64,000 nucleotides of DNA from Prorocentrum cordatum (taxonomy: Eukaryota > Sar > Dinophyceae > Prorocentrales > Prorocentraceae): the NCBI GenBank assembly GCA_963575745.1, contig CAUYUJ010017908.1, forward strand, positions 127,501 through 191,500, read 5' to 3'. This document shows positions 53,433-63,740 of this stretch, piece by piece. A model generated the notes under the pieces. It ran no database searches. It saw only the letters and a list, made by a program, of their open reading frames with translations, and was not told the origin of the DNA. Every line of letters begins with the position of its first letter. The first letter of the stretch is position 1. Position numbers and translations under genes: made by a program.

Positions 53433-53689
53433 CCCCGAATATGTGGCACCCCCCCTTTCAGCTGGACCCCCTTTGGGGTCACCCAAAACCCTTGTAGCTA
53501 TCGGACATGCGACACCACAGGATTCCCCAAGCGGCGAGGCGGTCTCACGCGAGATGCCCTGACAGCCCCACCGACGGGCCCTGGTGATGCCAAAGGGGAG
53601 GGAGCTGCCTGCCGGGCGGGGGGGGGAGGGAGGAGGGCGTCGCTGTGGAGCAGGCGAGGCAGGGAGAGGTCCTGGAGACGGAAGGTGAG

Positions 53690-53930
53690 GAAGAGCAGGA
53701 GGCGCAGGGGGATGAAGAGGAGGACCAGGAGGCGCAGGGGGAAGAGGTGGAGGAGGAGGAGGAGGAGGAGGAGGAGGAGGAGGAGGAGGAGGACAACGAG
53801 GACAACGAGGACACCGAGGACAACGAGGAGGAGTGGGAGGAGGAGGAGGAGGAGGAGGAGGAGGAGGAGGAGGAGGAGAAGGAGGAGGAGGAGGAGGAGG
53901 AGAAGGATGAGGTGGACGACGACGCCGACT
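53690..53930. repeat. (GGA)n block
   Basis: GGA triplets with an internal (GACAACGAG)n run at 53,792-53,828. Confidence 0.95.
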
Positions 53931-54860
53931 GCGACGGCGAGGCTTAACGGGGAGTGACGGGCGTCGCTGTCGCACAAGCCATGTTTGCATCTTGCGCTGT
54001 GTTTTTGCGGGGCCCGTGAACGGCCAGGACGAGGGCTGTCCCCGTTGTCCCGCTCCTCGCCGTCCTGCTGCTCGTCCCCCCATCCTCCCTCCCCGCCCCT
54101 GCTGCTCCTCTCTCCTCCCCTCGTTTCTCCTTGCCCCCCCCGCCTGTTTCTCCCTGTCGGCTGTCTCCCCAATTAGAGCTTTGCGTGGCCCGCCTAGCTT
54201 TTAACCGGAAGAGGCTCGCTCTCGACCCGCAGACCAAACAGCTTCTCCCTGCCCTCCCCCTTCCTCATCTTCCTCCTCCATCCTTCTTCCTGCCCCCCCC
54301 CCGCCTGTTTCTCCCTGCCCTCCCCCTTCCTCGTCTTCCTCCTCCATCCTTCTTCCTGGTGCTCACTCCTTCCAGTCGCACCTCCTGGACCTGTCGGCAG
54401 GGCGGGCTGGGCGGTTCTCTGGAGACCTCCTCGCCATCTCGAGTCCTGAAGTTTGACACTTGCAGCAGTCTCACGGATGGCATCGTCGATGCGTCTTGGC
54501 TTTGCACTTGTTGCTCCTCCTCTTCCTCTTTGATCTCCCCTTCCTACCATTATCCTCCTCCTCCTTCTCGCTCTCTTCGTAGTCCTCCTCATCCTCCCAC
54601 TCGTCCCCCCAGCCTCCTCCTCCTCCTCGTCCTCCTCTTCCTCCTTTTCCTCCTCCTGTCCTTCTCCTGCTTCTCCTCCCCTGCTCCCGTCCCCGCTGCT
54701 GCTCCTCCTCCACCCTCCGAGGGAAAAGGGGGCAGATGGAGAGAGGGAGGGACGGAGGAAGGGGGCGGGAGGGAGGAGGGATTGCGGAGGTGGAGAGAGG
54801 GATGGAGGAGACAGGCGAGGGAGGCAGCAACGTGGATGGAGAGTGGAAGGCAGGGATCGC
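53931..54860. other. pyrimidine-rich spacer
   Basis: TCC/CCT-rich, with a duplicated TTCTCCCTGCCCTCCCCCTT (54,243 and 54,310), (TCC)n at 54,510-54,715 and GGGA units to 54,830. No gene seen. Confidence 0.5.
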
Positions 54861-55056
54861 AGGCCCAGAGGTTGACACCAACACCAATTTCGTCGGTGTG
54901 CATCCACCGAGGGAAGAAGATCCCGATCCCGGTGATGGTGGTAATATTCTGGCTTCCAAGGTGGCCCAAATATTACCACCAACACCGAAATCTAGGATCA
55001 TCTTCCCCTTGTGGAGGACACCCCTTGTGTTGGTGTTGGTGCCCATTTCCAGGCCT
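54861..55056. mobile_element. foldback element, GGCCTGGAGATGGGCACC family, copy 2
   Basis: About 90 per cent identical by eye to 46,366-46,560 over its length; about 85-bp inverted arms. Confidence 0.85.
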
Positions 55057-55075
55057 CCAAAGGGAGGTCCGAGGG

Positions 55076-55240
55076 GGCAATTTCTACATGACCACCGCCT
55101 GGAGGATCCATTTTCGGGGACCTCGGCAGGCGGTGGATATGGACATCTTCGGGCCCCCTGGGGCCAAAATGTACCTAGATCCACCGCCCGCTGGGGCACC
55201 AGGACGTCGGTTCCCAGGCGGTGGATATCGATAAATCCCT
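55076..55240. mobile_element. foldback element, AATTTCTACA family, copy 2
   Basis: ACCACCGCCTGG on the left against inverted CCAGGCGGTGGA on the right, centre GGGCCCCCTGGGGCC. Lies 20 bp from the preceding element. Confidence 0.8.
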
Positions 55241-55398
55241 GCCTCGCAGGAGGGGCAACAATACTGAAAAACGAGGTGGAGGGAGAGGGATGCAGAAAGG
55301 GAAGAGGATGGATGCTGGAGGGACGGAGCCGGGGGTGACGGAGGGAGGGAGGGAGGTGGGGAGAGAGGGAGGGAGGACGAAGGGAGGGGAGGCCGGGA

Positions 55399-55533
55399 GG
55401 ACGCTTGGAGGATGTCCTGGGCCTGGCCGATCTCCTGCCCCCGCAGAATTTCAGACTGGCCGCGGCGGCAGCCATTGCTGCTGACGCGGCGCTCGTCGTC
55501 GCACCCTTGTCGTACGGCCCTTGTCGCACTCAG
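55399..55533 (+). CDS. candidate exon, hydrophobic segment, unknown protein
   Basis: The frame reads GRLEDVLGLADLLPPQNFRL, then AAAAAIAADAALVVAPLSYG and PCRTQ. The Ala/Leu/Val-rich middle could be a membrane-associated or buried helix. The acceptor (GGCCGGGAG) has no pyrimidine tract; the end is a guess. High third-position GC. No family. Confidence 0.45.
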
Positions 55534-55619
55534 AAAAGCCCGCCGCCGCCCGCGCCGCGCGGTCCTGGGAGAGGCGGTCTTCCCACACCACGCGGGGCCG
55601 TAGGGGAAGTGCCCTCCTC

Positions 55620-55800
55620 GCCGAGGAGGAGGAGGAGGAGGAGGAGGAGGAGGAGGAGGAGGAGGAGGAGGAGGAGGAGAGGAGGAGGAGGAGGAGGTGG
55701 GAAGAGGAGGGAGGAGCGAGGAGGAGGAGGAGGAGGAGGAGGAGGAGGAGGAGGGGGAGGAGGGGGAAGAGGAGGAGGGAGGAGCGAGGAGGAGGGGGCT
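55620..55800. repeat. (GGA)n block
   Basis: GGA triplets with GGGA and GAGC interruptions. Confidence 0.95.
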
Positions 55801-55868
55801 GGGCTCCGTGGGGGAACCATCGGCCCAGCGGGGGCAGCATCGCCGCCCAGCCGCCCCTTCCTCGACAG

Positions 55869-55947
55869 TCGGGGCCCAGGTGCCCCAGAGGCTGCCCAGG
55901 AGCCTTCGGTGTCGCAGTCGAGGGCCTACCGCCGATGTCTCGGCGAG
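55869..55947 (+). CDS. candidate 79-bp exon, unknown protein
   Basis: Acceptor CCCCTTCCTCGACAG and donor GTGTCG. The frame reads RGPGAPEAAQEPSVSQSRAY then RRCLGE. One leftover base then 26 codons, the same structure as 3,762-3,840. Probably joined to 56,015 by a 67-bp intron. Confidence 0.5.
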
Positions 55948-56014
55948 GTGTCGCCGATGTTGAGTGGATGTCCCCCCCCCCCTTGAGCCAGTCTCCCCTT
56001 GCGTTCCCCCGCAG
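55948..56014 (+). other. candidate 67-bp GT-AG intron
   Basis: Starts GTGTCG, contains a C run and a CCTTGCGTTCCCCCGCAG 3' end. The phase-0 frame stays open across the junction. It is the only short intron I can propose; other spacings are kilobases. Confidence 0.45.
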
Positions 56015-56190
56015 TCGAGGGGCCGAACACCGCGGTACTGCCAGAGGTGTCCCTGGCGCCCCAGGCACAAGGCGTCCCCAGGGTCTCCGGGGGAGGCCCA
56101 GAGGGCCTCCAGCGCGCCGTGCCGAAAGGCCCCCAGAGGGCCCCAGGGGCTCCAGAAGGGAGAGAAACGCGGGGGACCCTGGGCTGGGGA
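56015..56190 (+). CDS. candidate exon, unknown protein
   Basis: Follows the strong acceptor TTCCCCCGCAG. The phase-compatible frame reads SRGRTPRYCQRCPWRPRHKA then SPGSPGEAQRASSAPCRKAP, basic with a Cys pair. An alternative frame (VEGPNTAVLPEVSLAPQAQG) also has high third-position GC, so the frame is not settled. The end is estimated. Confidence 0.45.
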
Positions 56191-56314
56191 ACGCTTCCCC
56201 CCCCCCCCCGCTCCAGAGAAAAGCCGCCCTCCCTCCCTTGGCGGAGGCGCCGGCGGAATGCCTGTGGAAGCCTGCCCGAGAACAAAGTGAGGGGGGGTGG
56301 CACGCTTTTGGCAG

Positions 56315-56467
56315 TTGAACCTTCGTTTCTGAAAGATAACTATTGTTGATCCCCCCCGCCACCGGTGCATATTGTTTTTTCAATCGAAGTGTGCCCCTCC
56401 ACGCTCGCACCGTGTTTTTTGACAGGGAAAGTTTTGATGCTCAAACTTGACCCTTGGCCCTTGGGTT

Positions 56468-56561
<94 letters not shown>

Positions 56562-57388
56562 CGGCTCCCGCCTGAGACTTCTTACAATTTAGCCAGGACC
56601 CCCGCTCCCGCCCGAGACTTCCTCGCATTTTATTCAGAAATCGCGCTCTCGCTTGGGACTTCCTCACGGTTTAATCAGAAATCGCTCTTCCGGCGCTCTG
56701 GAGTCGCGCTCTCGCTGGAGACTTGCTTGCAATTTACTGAAGAATAGCGCCCCTGCGTTGGAATTTCTGCAATTTGCTCAAGCGCCGCGCTCCCGACACC
56801 CAGGCACCCAGGAATCGCGCCCGTTGTGGCCCCATGTGCATGCCCTTCGTGGCCCCGCTGTCGCCATTTGTGTCCCCCTCACCTTCCTACGTGGTTCAGT
56901 TGCTACCCTCAGTGGCCCCATAGTTGCCTTCTGTGGCCCCGCATTATCTGCCCTTCGTGGCCCCCGCTCGTTCGCGCCATTCGTGGCCCCATACGCATTC
57001 CCTTCGTGTCCCCACTGTCGCCCTTCGTGGCCTACTTCGTGTCCTTCGAGGCCCTGCTGTCGTTCTCTCTCGCTCTCGCTTTCGCTCGTCGTCGCCGTCG
57101 TCGTCGTCGCCGTCGTCGTCGAAGTCGTCGTCGTCGTCGTGGTCGGTCCCCTGTCCGTCCCTCTTGGGGTCGGGTCGACGGTCCGCGGCCGCCCCGCCGA
57201 TCAGCGCTGCCGCTCGCCAGGCCGACGGTCCGCGACCGCCCCGCCGCTTGCCGGGGCCTGGCCTGCAGGGAAGACAGGTCTACCCCCCAGAAGGGGTTCG
57301 ATCGAAGACTGAGAGAGCGGGTATCGAGGGCTTGGGAAATACGCGTCATTGGACACTCGAACAGATAAGGGCGAACAGTCTTAAAATG

Positions 57389-57390
<2 letters not shown>
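56315..57390. repeat. TTG-bounded repeat unit, copy B
   Basis: About 1.08 kb matching 61,676-62,665: GATAACTATTGTTGATCCCC start, GACAGGGAAAGT, GCTCCCGCCTGAGACTTC monomers, GTGGCCCC-rich middle, (GTC)n, GGGTCGGGTCGACGGTC, and end TTGGACACTCGA..GGGCGAACAGTCTTAAA. The left (TTG)n is missing, but an (AAC)n run is present inside. Confidence 0.85.
56467..56562. repeat. (AAC)n microsatellite
   Basis: About 31 AAC triplets; the other copies have only ACAACAACAAC at this point, so it is a local expansion. Confidence 0.98.
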
Positions 57391-57421
<31 letters not shown>

Positions 57422-57455
57422 GGTGTTGGTGTTGGTGTTGGTGTTGGTGTTGTTG
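57390..57455. repeat. (TTG)n / (TTGGTG)n
   Basis: Directly abuts the right end of copy B. Confidence 0.95.
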
Positions 57456-57554
57456 ACGACACCGTGTTTCAGAGGCCCCCTTGGGGGAGGGGTGGGGGGG
57501 CGCACCGCACCGTGCGCATCGTACTGGGCGCACCGCACCGCGCGCGCCGCAGCG

Positions 57555-57860
57555 CACCGCACCGCGGGGAGTCCTCAGGCATCCTAAGGAACCCCTTGGG
57601 GATCCTTAGGGATCCCTAGACAATCCCGAGGGCTTCCTAGGGAATCCTTCGGAATCCCTGGTGACTTCTCAGGGATCCTTGGGGAATCCTGAAGAAGCCC
57701 TAGGGAACCCTAATTACGGGATCCCCAGGGAATTCCTAGGAATGCTAACAGGGTAGGGGATCTTCAGGAATCCCTAGGGTGTTCTATGGAATCTTCGGGC
57801 TCCCTGGGGAATCCTCCTTGCGGAATCCAAAGGAATCACTCGGGCATCCTAAGAACTCCC
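57555..57860. repeat. GGGATCCCTAGGGAATCC-type minisatellite
   Basis: About fifteen degenerate 18-22 bp units rich in GGGATCC, CCTAGGG and GGAATCC, each partly palindromic. Confidence 0.8.
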
Positions 57861-58100
57861 AAGGAACATGATGGTGATGATTGCGATGCTGACCATGACA
57901 ATGATGATGATATTGATGATTAGTGTTATGATGACGATGATGAGTGTAATCGTGGTGACGATGGTGGTGATGATGAGGGCAATGATTTTGATTACCATGA
58001 TGATGTTGACGACCATGACCATGATGATGCAATTGGTGTTTGTATTCATGATTATGATGACGATGCTGAACATGAGGGTGGCTGTGATGATTATGCTGCA

Positions 58101-58197
<97 letters not shown>

Positions 58198-58198
58198 C

Positions 58199-58267
<69 letters not shown>

Positions 58268-58903
58268 GTATGAAGATGATGATTTTCCTACCCCTTCCCC
58301 TATTCAATGTTGGAACCTGTATGTCGCATGTCGCCCTCGCCTGAGGAGACGGATGGGGAGGATGATGAAGCTGAAGAGGATGATTGGGGAGAGGGATGAT
58401 GATGATGATGAGAATGATGATGCCTAGGATGGTGAGGGCAACAATGATGCGGCGGAGGATGACTAAGATAATGATGGAGAGGATGAGGAGGAGTATGACG
58501 ATCATCTATACGAGGATGGTAAGGATTGGGAGGGCAACTATGAGGATGATAGGGATGACGATGATGCACATACGTATGATGAGTAGTCTTATGTTCGCAG
58601 TGTTGAGTGCAATCGGCCCCCTTGTCCTCCATCCTCCTCCCTCCCCCCTCTGCCTCCTCCTCGATCTGCCCCCCCTCTTCTCCCCCCTCTGCCTCCTTCT
58701 CGTCCTCCTCCCCCTTCAGGGGGAGGGATGGGGAGTCGATGATAATAACGATGATGATGGTAATGGTCATGCTGATGATGCTGCTGATGATGATGAGGGT
58801 GATGATAATGATGGTACTGACGATGCTGATTAGGCTGGCGTCGATGATGAAAATAATGGTGGCGATCATGTTCGTGCTGCCGATGATGATGAACACGATG
58901 ACT

Positions 58904-58963
<60 letters not shown>

Positions 58964-58964
58964 C

Positions 58965-58998
<34 letters not shown>

Positions 58999-59340
58999 CG
59001 TGGTACGGGTGACGACGATACTGATGATGCTGACTACGATGATGATGATGATGATGATGATGATGCTGGTGGTGGTATTGATGACGGCGATACTCATGAT
59101 GCTGACTACGATGATGACGAGGATGACGGTGGTACTGGTGACGACGATGATGATGCTGACTACGATGGTGATGCTTACTAGGATGGCGACCATGGCGATG
59201 AGGATGGTACTGGCGATGATGGTGTGGTTGTGACGATTATGATGGTTCTGATGATGGTGATGACGATGATGATCATTCTGATGATGGTGATGACGATGAT
59301 GATCATTCTGATGGTGGTGATGACGATGATTGACGATGGT
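57860..59340. repeat. 1.5-kb (GAT)n region, interrupted
   Basis: Pure (GAT)n at 58,100-58,265, decayed GAT elsewhere, with a TCC/CTC-rich island at 58,610-58,730. Confidence 0.9.
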
Positions 59341-59355
59341 GATGGGATTGGTGAT

Positions 59356-60243
59356 GATACACCTCTAATAGGGTTCTATTATGATTGTATGCGCCTCTAC
59401 CAGGATTCATTAGGGGTGGATGCACCTCTAATTGGTATCTATTAGAACTGGTTTCACTTCTGAACGGATTCTTTTAGAGGTGGGTACACCGCTAAAAGGA
59501 TTGTATTAGAGGTGCATCCACTTCTAATCGGATTCTATTAGAGGCGGATGCACCTCTAATCGAATCTTCGAGGTGGGTGCACCTTTAATTGGGTTCTATG
59601 AGTGTTGGATTCACTTCTAATAGGATTCTATTAGAGGTGGATACACCTTTACTAGGCTTCCATTGTAGGTAGACACACCTCTAATAGGATTCTAGCAGGG
59701 GTGGATACACCTAATAAGATCAAGTAGAGGTGGACGCACCTCTAATAGGTTTCTATTAGAGGTGGATGCACTTCTCATAAGATTCTATCCGAGGTGGATG
59801 CACCTCTAATAGGATTGTATCATGGGTGGGTACACCTCGAATTTGATTGTACTAGGGGTGAATACATCCCTAATCGGATTTTGTTAGAAATGGATACACT
59901 TCTTTTAGGATTCTATCAGAGGTAGATAAATTTCTAATAGGATTCTACTAGAGGCGGATGAGTCTCTAGTAGGACTCTATTAGAGGTTGGTGGACCTGTA
60001 GTAGGCTTCTATTAGAGGTGGATGCCCCTCTAATAGGTTTCTAGTAGGGGTCGATGCACTTCTATTCGGGTTCTAATAGGGGTGGATACACCTCCAATAG
60101 GATTCTAGTAGAGGTGGATACACCCCTAATAGGATTTTACGAGGAATGGGTCCACTTCTAGTCGGATTCTATTAGATGTGGATGCGCCTCTAAGCGGATT
60201 CCATTAGAGGTGGATACACCTGTAGTCGGATTCTAGTAGAGGT
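59356..60243. repeat. 32-bp double-dyad satellite, about 28 copies
   Basis: Consensus by eye: CTATTAGAGGTG, GATR, CACCTCTAATAG, GATT. The two 12-bp arms are exact inverses, so each monomer is a hairpin, and the GATT spacer is itself the centre of a second dyad (TAATAG-GATT-CTATTA). About 28 right arms can be counted over 888 bp, with frequent point changes and few indels. AT-rich compared with the rest of the window. Confidence 0.95.
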
Positions 60244-60369
60244 GCGGAAGTGCGGTGCGGTGCGGTGCTCCCCCCTCCCTCCCAAGCCCCGAAGGGGCCT
60301 CTGAATGCCGGTGTTCTTCCCGTGGGGACGACGGGTAAGCGAGGCCTAGGGTACGGGGCCCAGAAAACC

Positions 60370-60445
60370 GGTGTTGCTTTGTTGTTGTTGTTGTTGTTGT
60401 TGTTGCTGTTGAATGCTGTTTAATCAGCAATTCTTATTGTTGGGT
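60370..60445. repeat. (TTG)n plus boundary sequence
   Basis: (TTG)11 followed by a diverged AATTCTTATTGTTG boundary, as at the TTG-bounded units; it precedes the 83-bp array. Confidence 0.8.
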
Positions 60446-60519
60446 CCCTTACAGGCGCTCTGGCGCTCTCGCCGCGGCGCCGGCTACATTTTCATTGAAA
60501 ACGAGGCTCACGCTCGAGC

Positions 60520-61300
60520 GGTTTGGGGGACCGCCAATACCGGCCCCCCAACAACAACAACGCTCCCGCTCGAGATTTCCTCCTTTTTGTCTCAGGGCTG
60601 GTGTTCTTGCTCGCCGCCGAAAAGCCGCCGTCCTAACAAAACCAGCGCTCCCGCTCGAGACTTCCTCCTGTTTTACCTTGGACTGGTGCGCTAGTCTTTC
60701 TCTCATCGGCGCCGCCCCCAGCAAAAACAACGCTCCCGCTTGAGGCTTCTTCCCTGTTTTACTCAAAGCGGTGTTCCTCCTCGCCGCCGAAAGCCGCCGC
60801 CCCGACAAAACCAGTGCTCCCGCTTGAGACTTCCTTCCGTTTTACGCTGGGTTGGCGCCCAACTCTCTTTTGAATTGGCGCCGCTCCCAGCAAGAACATC
60901 GCTCCCGCTCGAGATGTCCTTCCTTTTTCCTCAAGACGGTGCTGTTCCTCGCCGCCGACAGCCCGCGTCCCGACAAAACCACGGCTCCCGCTCGATGCTT
61001 CCTCCTTTCTTACTCAAGGCGGTGTTCCTCCTCGCCGCCGAAAGCCGCCGCCCCGACAAAACCAGCGTTCCCGCTCGAGACTTCGTTTTGTTTTAAGCTG
61101 GTCTGGTGCCCTACTCTCTTTCAGCATTGGCGCTGCTCCCAGCAACAACAGCAGCTCTGCTCGAAACTTCCTCCCATTCTATTCAGGGCCAGTGCCTCAC
61201 CGCCGACAGCTCCCATCTCCACCAAGGCAACCCTGTCGTTCGATACTTCCTTGTGCTTTACCCTTCGCTGGGGTTCCACTGGCGGTCTCGCATCGGCGCA
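60520..61300. repeat. 83-bp array with 166-bp higher-order period
   Basis: CGCTCCCGCTYGAGACTTCC or variants at about 60,559, 60,648, 60,731, 60,817, 60,900, 60,983, 61,066, 61,148 and 61,230. Spacers alternate between a CTCGCCGCCGAAAGCCGCCG type (A) and a CTCTCTTTYRGCATTGGCGC type (B), in the order A-B-A-B-A-A-B-A-B. Confidence 0.85.
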
Positions 61301-61497
61301 GCAAGGCGCGGGCATGTGTTTTCGAGGCGGGATATGTTGAAATTCCTCGGAGGAGGTGTTCGCAGGACCTCAATGGGCGGGAGATCTGGGACTGGGAATA
61401 ACGGACCCCGCTATAGAACAAGAGTCCCCCATGATGTTGATGGTTATCATGATGGTCGCATGATTCGTGTGGAAACATCGCGCATGAGGGTAAAACG

Positions 61498-61542
61498 GTT
61501 GTTGTTGTTATTGTTGTTGTTATTGTTGTTGTTATTGTTGTT

Positions 61543-61573
<31 letters not shown>

Positions 61574-61628
61574 TTGTTGTTGCTGCTGCTGCTGCTGTTG
61601 TTGTTGTTGTTGTTGTTGCTGCTGCTGC

Positions 61629-61674
<46 letters not shown>

Positions 61675-61675
61675 G
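61498..61675. repeat. (TTG)n with TTA, TCG and CTG variants
   Basis: About 59 triplets, abutting the left end of copy C. Confidence 0.97.
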
Positions 61676-62390
61676 AGTTCTCATTTCTGAAGAATAATTA
61701 TTGTTGATCCCCCCCCACCGGTGCATACAGTTTTTTCTCAATCAAAGTGTGCCCCTCGACGCTCGCACCCTGTTTTTGTGACAGGGAAAGTCTTCCTGCT
61801 CAAACTGGCCCCCTGGCCCCCGGGTTACAACAACAACGGCTCCCGCCTGAGACTTCCTTGAAATTTAGGCAGGACCCCCGCGCCCGCCCGAGACTTCCTC
61901 GCATTTTAGTCAGGAATCGCGCTCTCGCTTGGGACGTCCTTACAATTTATTCTGGAATCGCTCTCCCGGAGCTCTGGAGTCGCGCTCTCGCTGGAGACTT
62001 GCTTGCAACTTACTGAAGGATAGCCTTGCGTTGGAATTTCCTGCAATTTGCCCAAGCGCCGCGCTCCCGACACCCAGGCAGCCAGGAGTCGCGCCCGTTG
62101 TGGCCCCGTGTGCGTGCCCTTCGTGGCCCCGCTGTCGCCATTTGTGTCCCCCTCATTGTCCTACGTGGCCCAGTTGCTGCCCTCAGTGGCCCCATAGTTG
62201 CCTTCTGTGGCCCCGAATTATCTGCCCTTCGTGGCCCCCGCTCGTTCGCGCCATTCGTGGCCCCATACGCAATCCCTTCGTGTCCCCGCTGTCGCCCTTC
62301 GTGGCCTACTTCGTGCCCTTCGTGGCCCTGCTGTCGTTCTCTCTCGCTCTCGCTTTCGCTCGTCGTCGCCGTCGTCGCCGTCGTCTTCGA

Positions 62391-62422
<32 letters not shown>

Positions 62423-62665
62423 GTCCCCTGTCCGTCCCTCTTGGGGTCGGGTCGACGGTCCACGGCCGCCCCGCCGATCAGCGCTGCCGCTGGCCAGGCC
62501 GACGGTCCGCGGCCGCCCCGCCGCTTGCCAGGGCCGGGCCTGCAGGGAAGAAAAGTATACCCCCAAAAAGGGGTTTGATGGAAGACGAAGAGGGCGGGTA
62601 TCGAGGGTTTGGGAAATACGCGTGATTGGACACTCGAGCATACAAGGGCGAACAGTCTTAAATTA
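61676..62665. repeat. TTG-bounded repeat unit, copy C (complete)
   Basis: Same order of blocks as copy B with roughly 90 per cent identity by eye, and (TTG)n on both sides. On the minus strand the unit ends ATCAACAATAATTATTC...(CAA)n, like a retroposon with a CAA tail. Plus-strand frames of about 200-245 codons are open in both copies and differ by substitutions, but include GTGGCCCC repeats, so coding is unlikely. Confidence 0.85.
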
Positions 62666-62667
62666 GT

Positions 62668-62687
62668 ATTGTTGCTGTTGTTGTTGC

Positions 62688-62770
<83 letters not shown>

Positions 62771-62795
62771 TGTTGTTTTGTTGTTTTGTTGTTTT
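62668..62795. repeat. (TTG)n then (TTTTG)n
   Basis: Abuts the right end of copy C and finishes in TTTTGTTG units. Confidence 0.97.
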
Positions 62796-62935
62796 TGTTT
62801 TGGCCCTGGGACTCGGGACCCTCGGGCGTCTATTCTGGCTGTTCCTGCACCTGTTTCTGAGCTGTGCCCGTCCGTTGAGCGACGAGGGCCTCCAGGAACT
62901 ACCAGAACACTCCGAAGGTCGCCGCCGCCGACGCT

Positions 62936-62975
62936 GTGCAGTCGTCGTTGTTGCTGTCGTCGTGGCCGTCGACCA

Positions 62976-63010
<35 letters not shown>

Positions 63011-63023
63011 CTCGTCGTCGTCA

Positions 63024-63071
<48 letters not shown>

Positions 63072-63091
63072 TGGCCGTCGTGGCCGTCGTG

Positions 63092-63141
<50 letters not shown>

Positions 63142-63195
63142 GGCCGTCGTCGTCGTCCTCGTCCTCGTTGTCACCGTCGTCGTCGCCGTCGTCAC
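62936..63195. repeat. (GTC/CTC)n tract
   Basis: GTC with CTCGTC and GTGGCC blocks. Confidence 0.95.
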
Positions 63196-63323
63196 TCGTT
63201 GGCCGACCATTTCGTGGAGCACATCATCGAGGGCGTGCAGGTGCCGAAGGCAATTGCGCGCCGCGTGGACTGGGCACAAGGGATCGATCGCATCCTTGAT
63301 CCGCGCCAGGGCCCACGCCACTC

Positions 63324-63740
63324 ATGGCGTGCATCGAGGTGGAGCCGTCGCAGTACCCAACCAGAGCAGAGCGGAAGGAGGCCTTGTTGAAGAAGAGGAG
63401 GCGTGAGAAGTTGCCGAAGGAAACCCGGCACAATTTCGGCCACGACGCGGACGGCAAGCATTACAGGTGTGCGGCGTGCGGCGGCAGGGTGCTGATCACT
63501 ACGGCGAACGACTGGCTGGCGTGCGTTTGCGTCTCGATGGTGAGCGAGCAGACGTCCCCGTTCGTGGCGCAGAGGAGCCAGCCGAGGATCGGCAACGTGG
63601 TCGACCACGCCAGCCATCAGACGAAGCACGACAAGGTACTGGAGTTGCACTGCTGCGAGCTGTGCGGTTGCATGGCCAGGGAGACGATGCAGGATCTGGC
63701 GAAGGAGTGCAATAGAACGTTCAAGCATATGGGCAAGTAG
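63324..63740 (+). CDS. zinc-knuckle-like protein fragment, probably retroelement-derived
   Basis: ATG at 63,324 opens 138 codons to TAG 63,738-63,740. Residues 15-33 are strongly basic (RAERKEALLKKRRREKL). C49-x2-C52, C67/C69 and C110/C111/C114/C116 could form one or two zinc-binding sites. In another frame just upstream (63,197-63,300) the peptide DHFVEHIIEGVQVPKAIARR looks coding too, so the ATG may not be the true start. Past the TAG the same frame continues for 33 codons (NLNSIEQGLRPGAPKRAIRQ), suggesting a recent nonsense change. A Cys-rich end fits a retroelement tail, but that is inference. Confidence 0.55.
   Translation: MACIEVEPSQYPTRAERKEALLKKRRREKLPKETRHNFGHDADGKHYRCAACGGRVLITTANDWLACVCVSMVSEQTSPFVAQRSQPRIGNVVDHASHQTKHDKVLELHCCELCGCMARETMQDLAKECNRTFKHMGK

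Noticed and set aside
59356-60243. CRISPR-like array
   Set aside because: Monomers are contiguous 32-bp tandem units without unique spacers, in a eukaryotic context with no cas genes.
61929-62666. 245-codon ORF shared by both 1-kb TTG-bounded units
   Set aside because: Open in two frames in both copies, passes through GTGGCCCC and GTC repeats, and the copies show no preference for silent changes that I can see.
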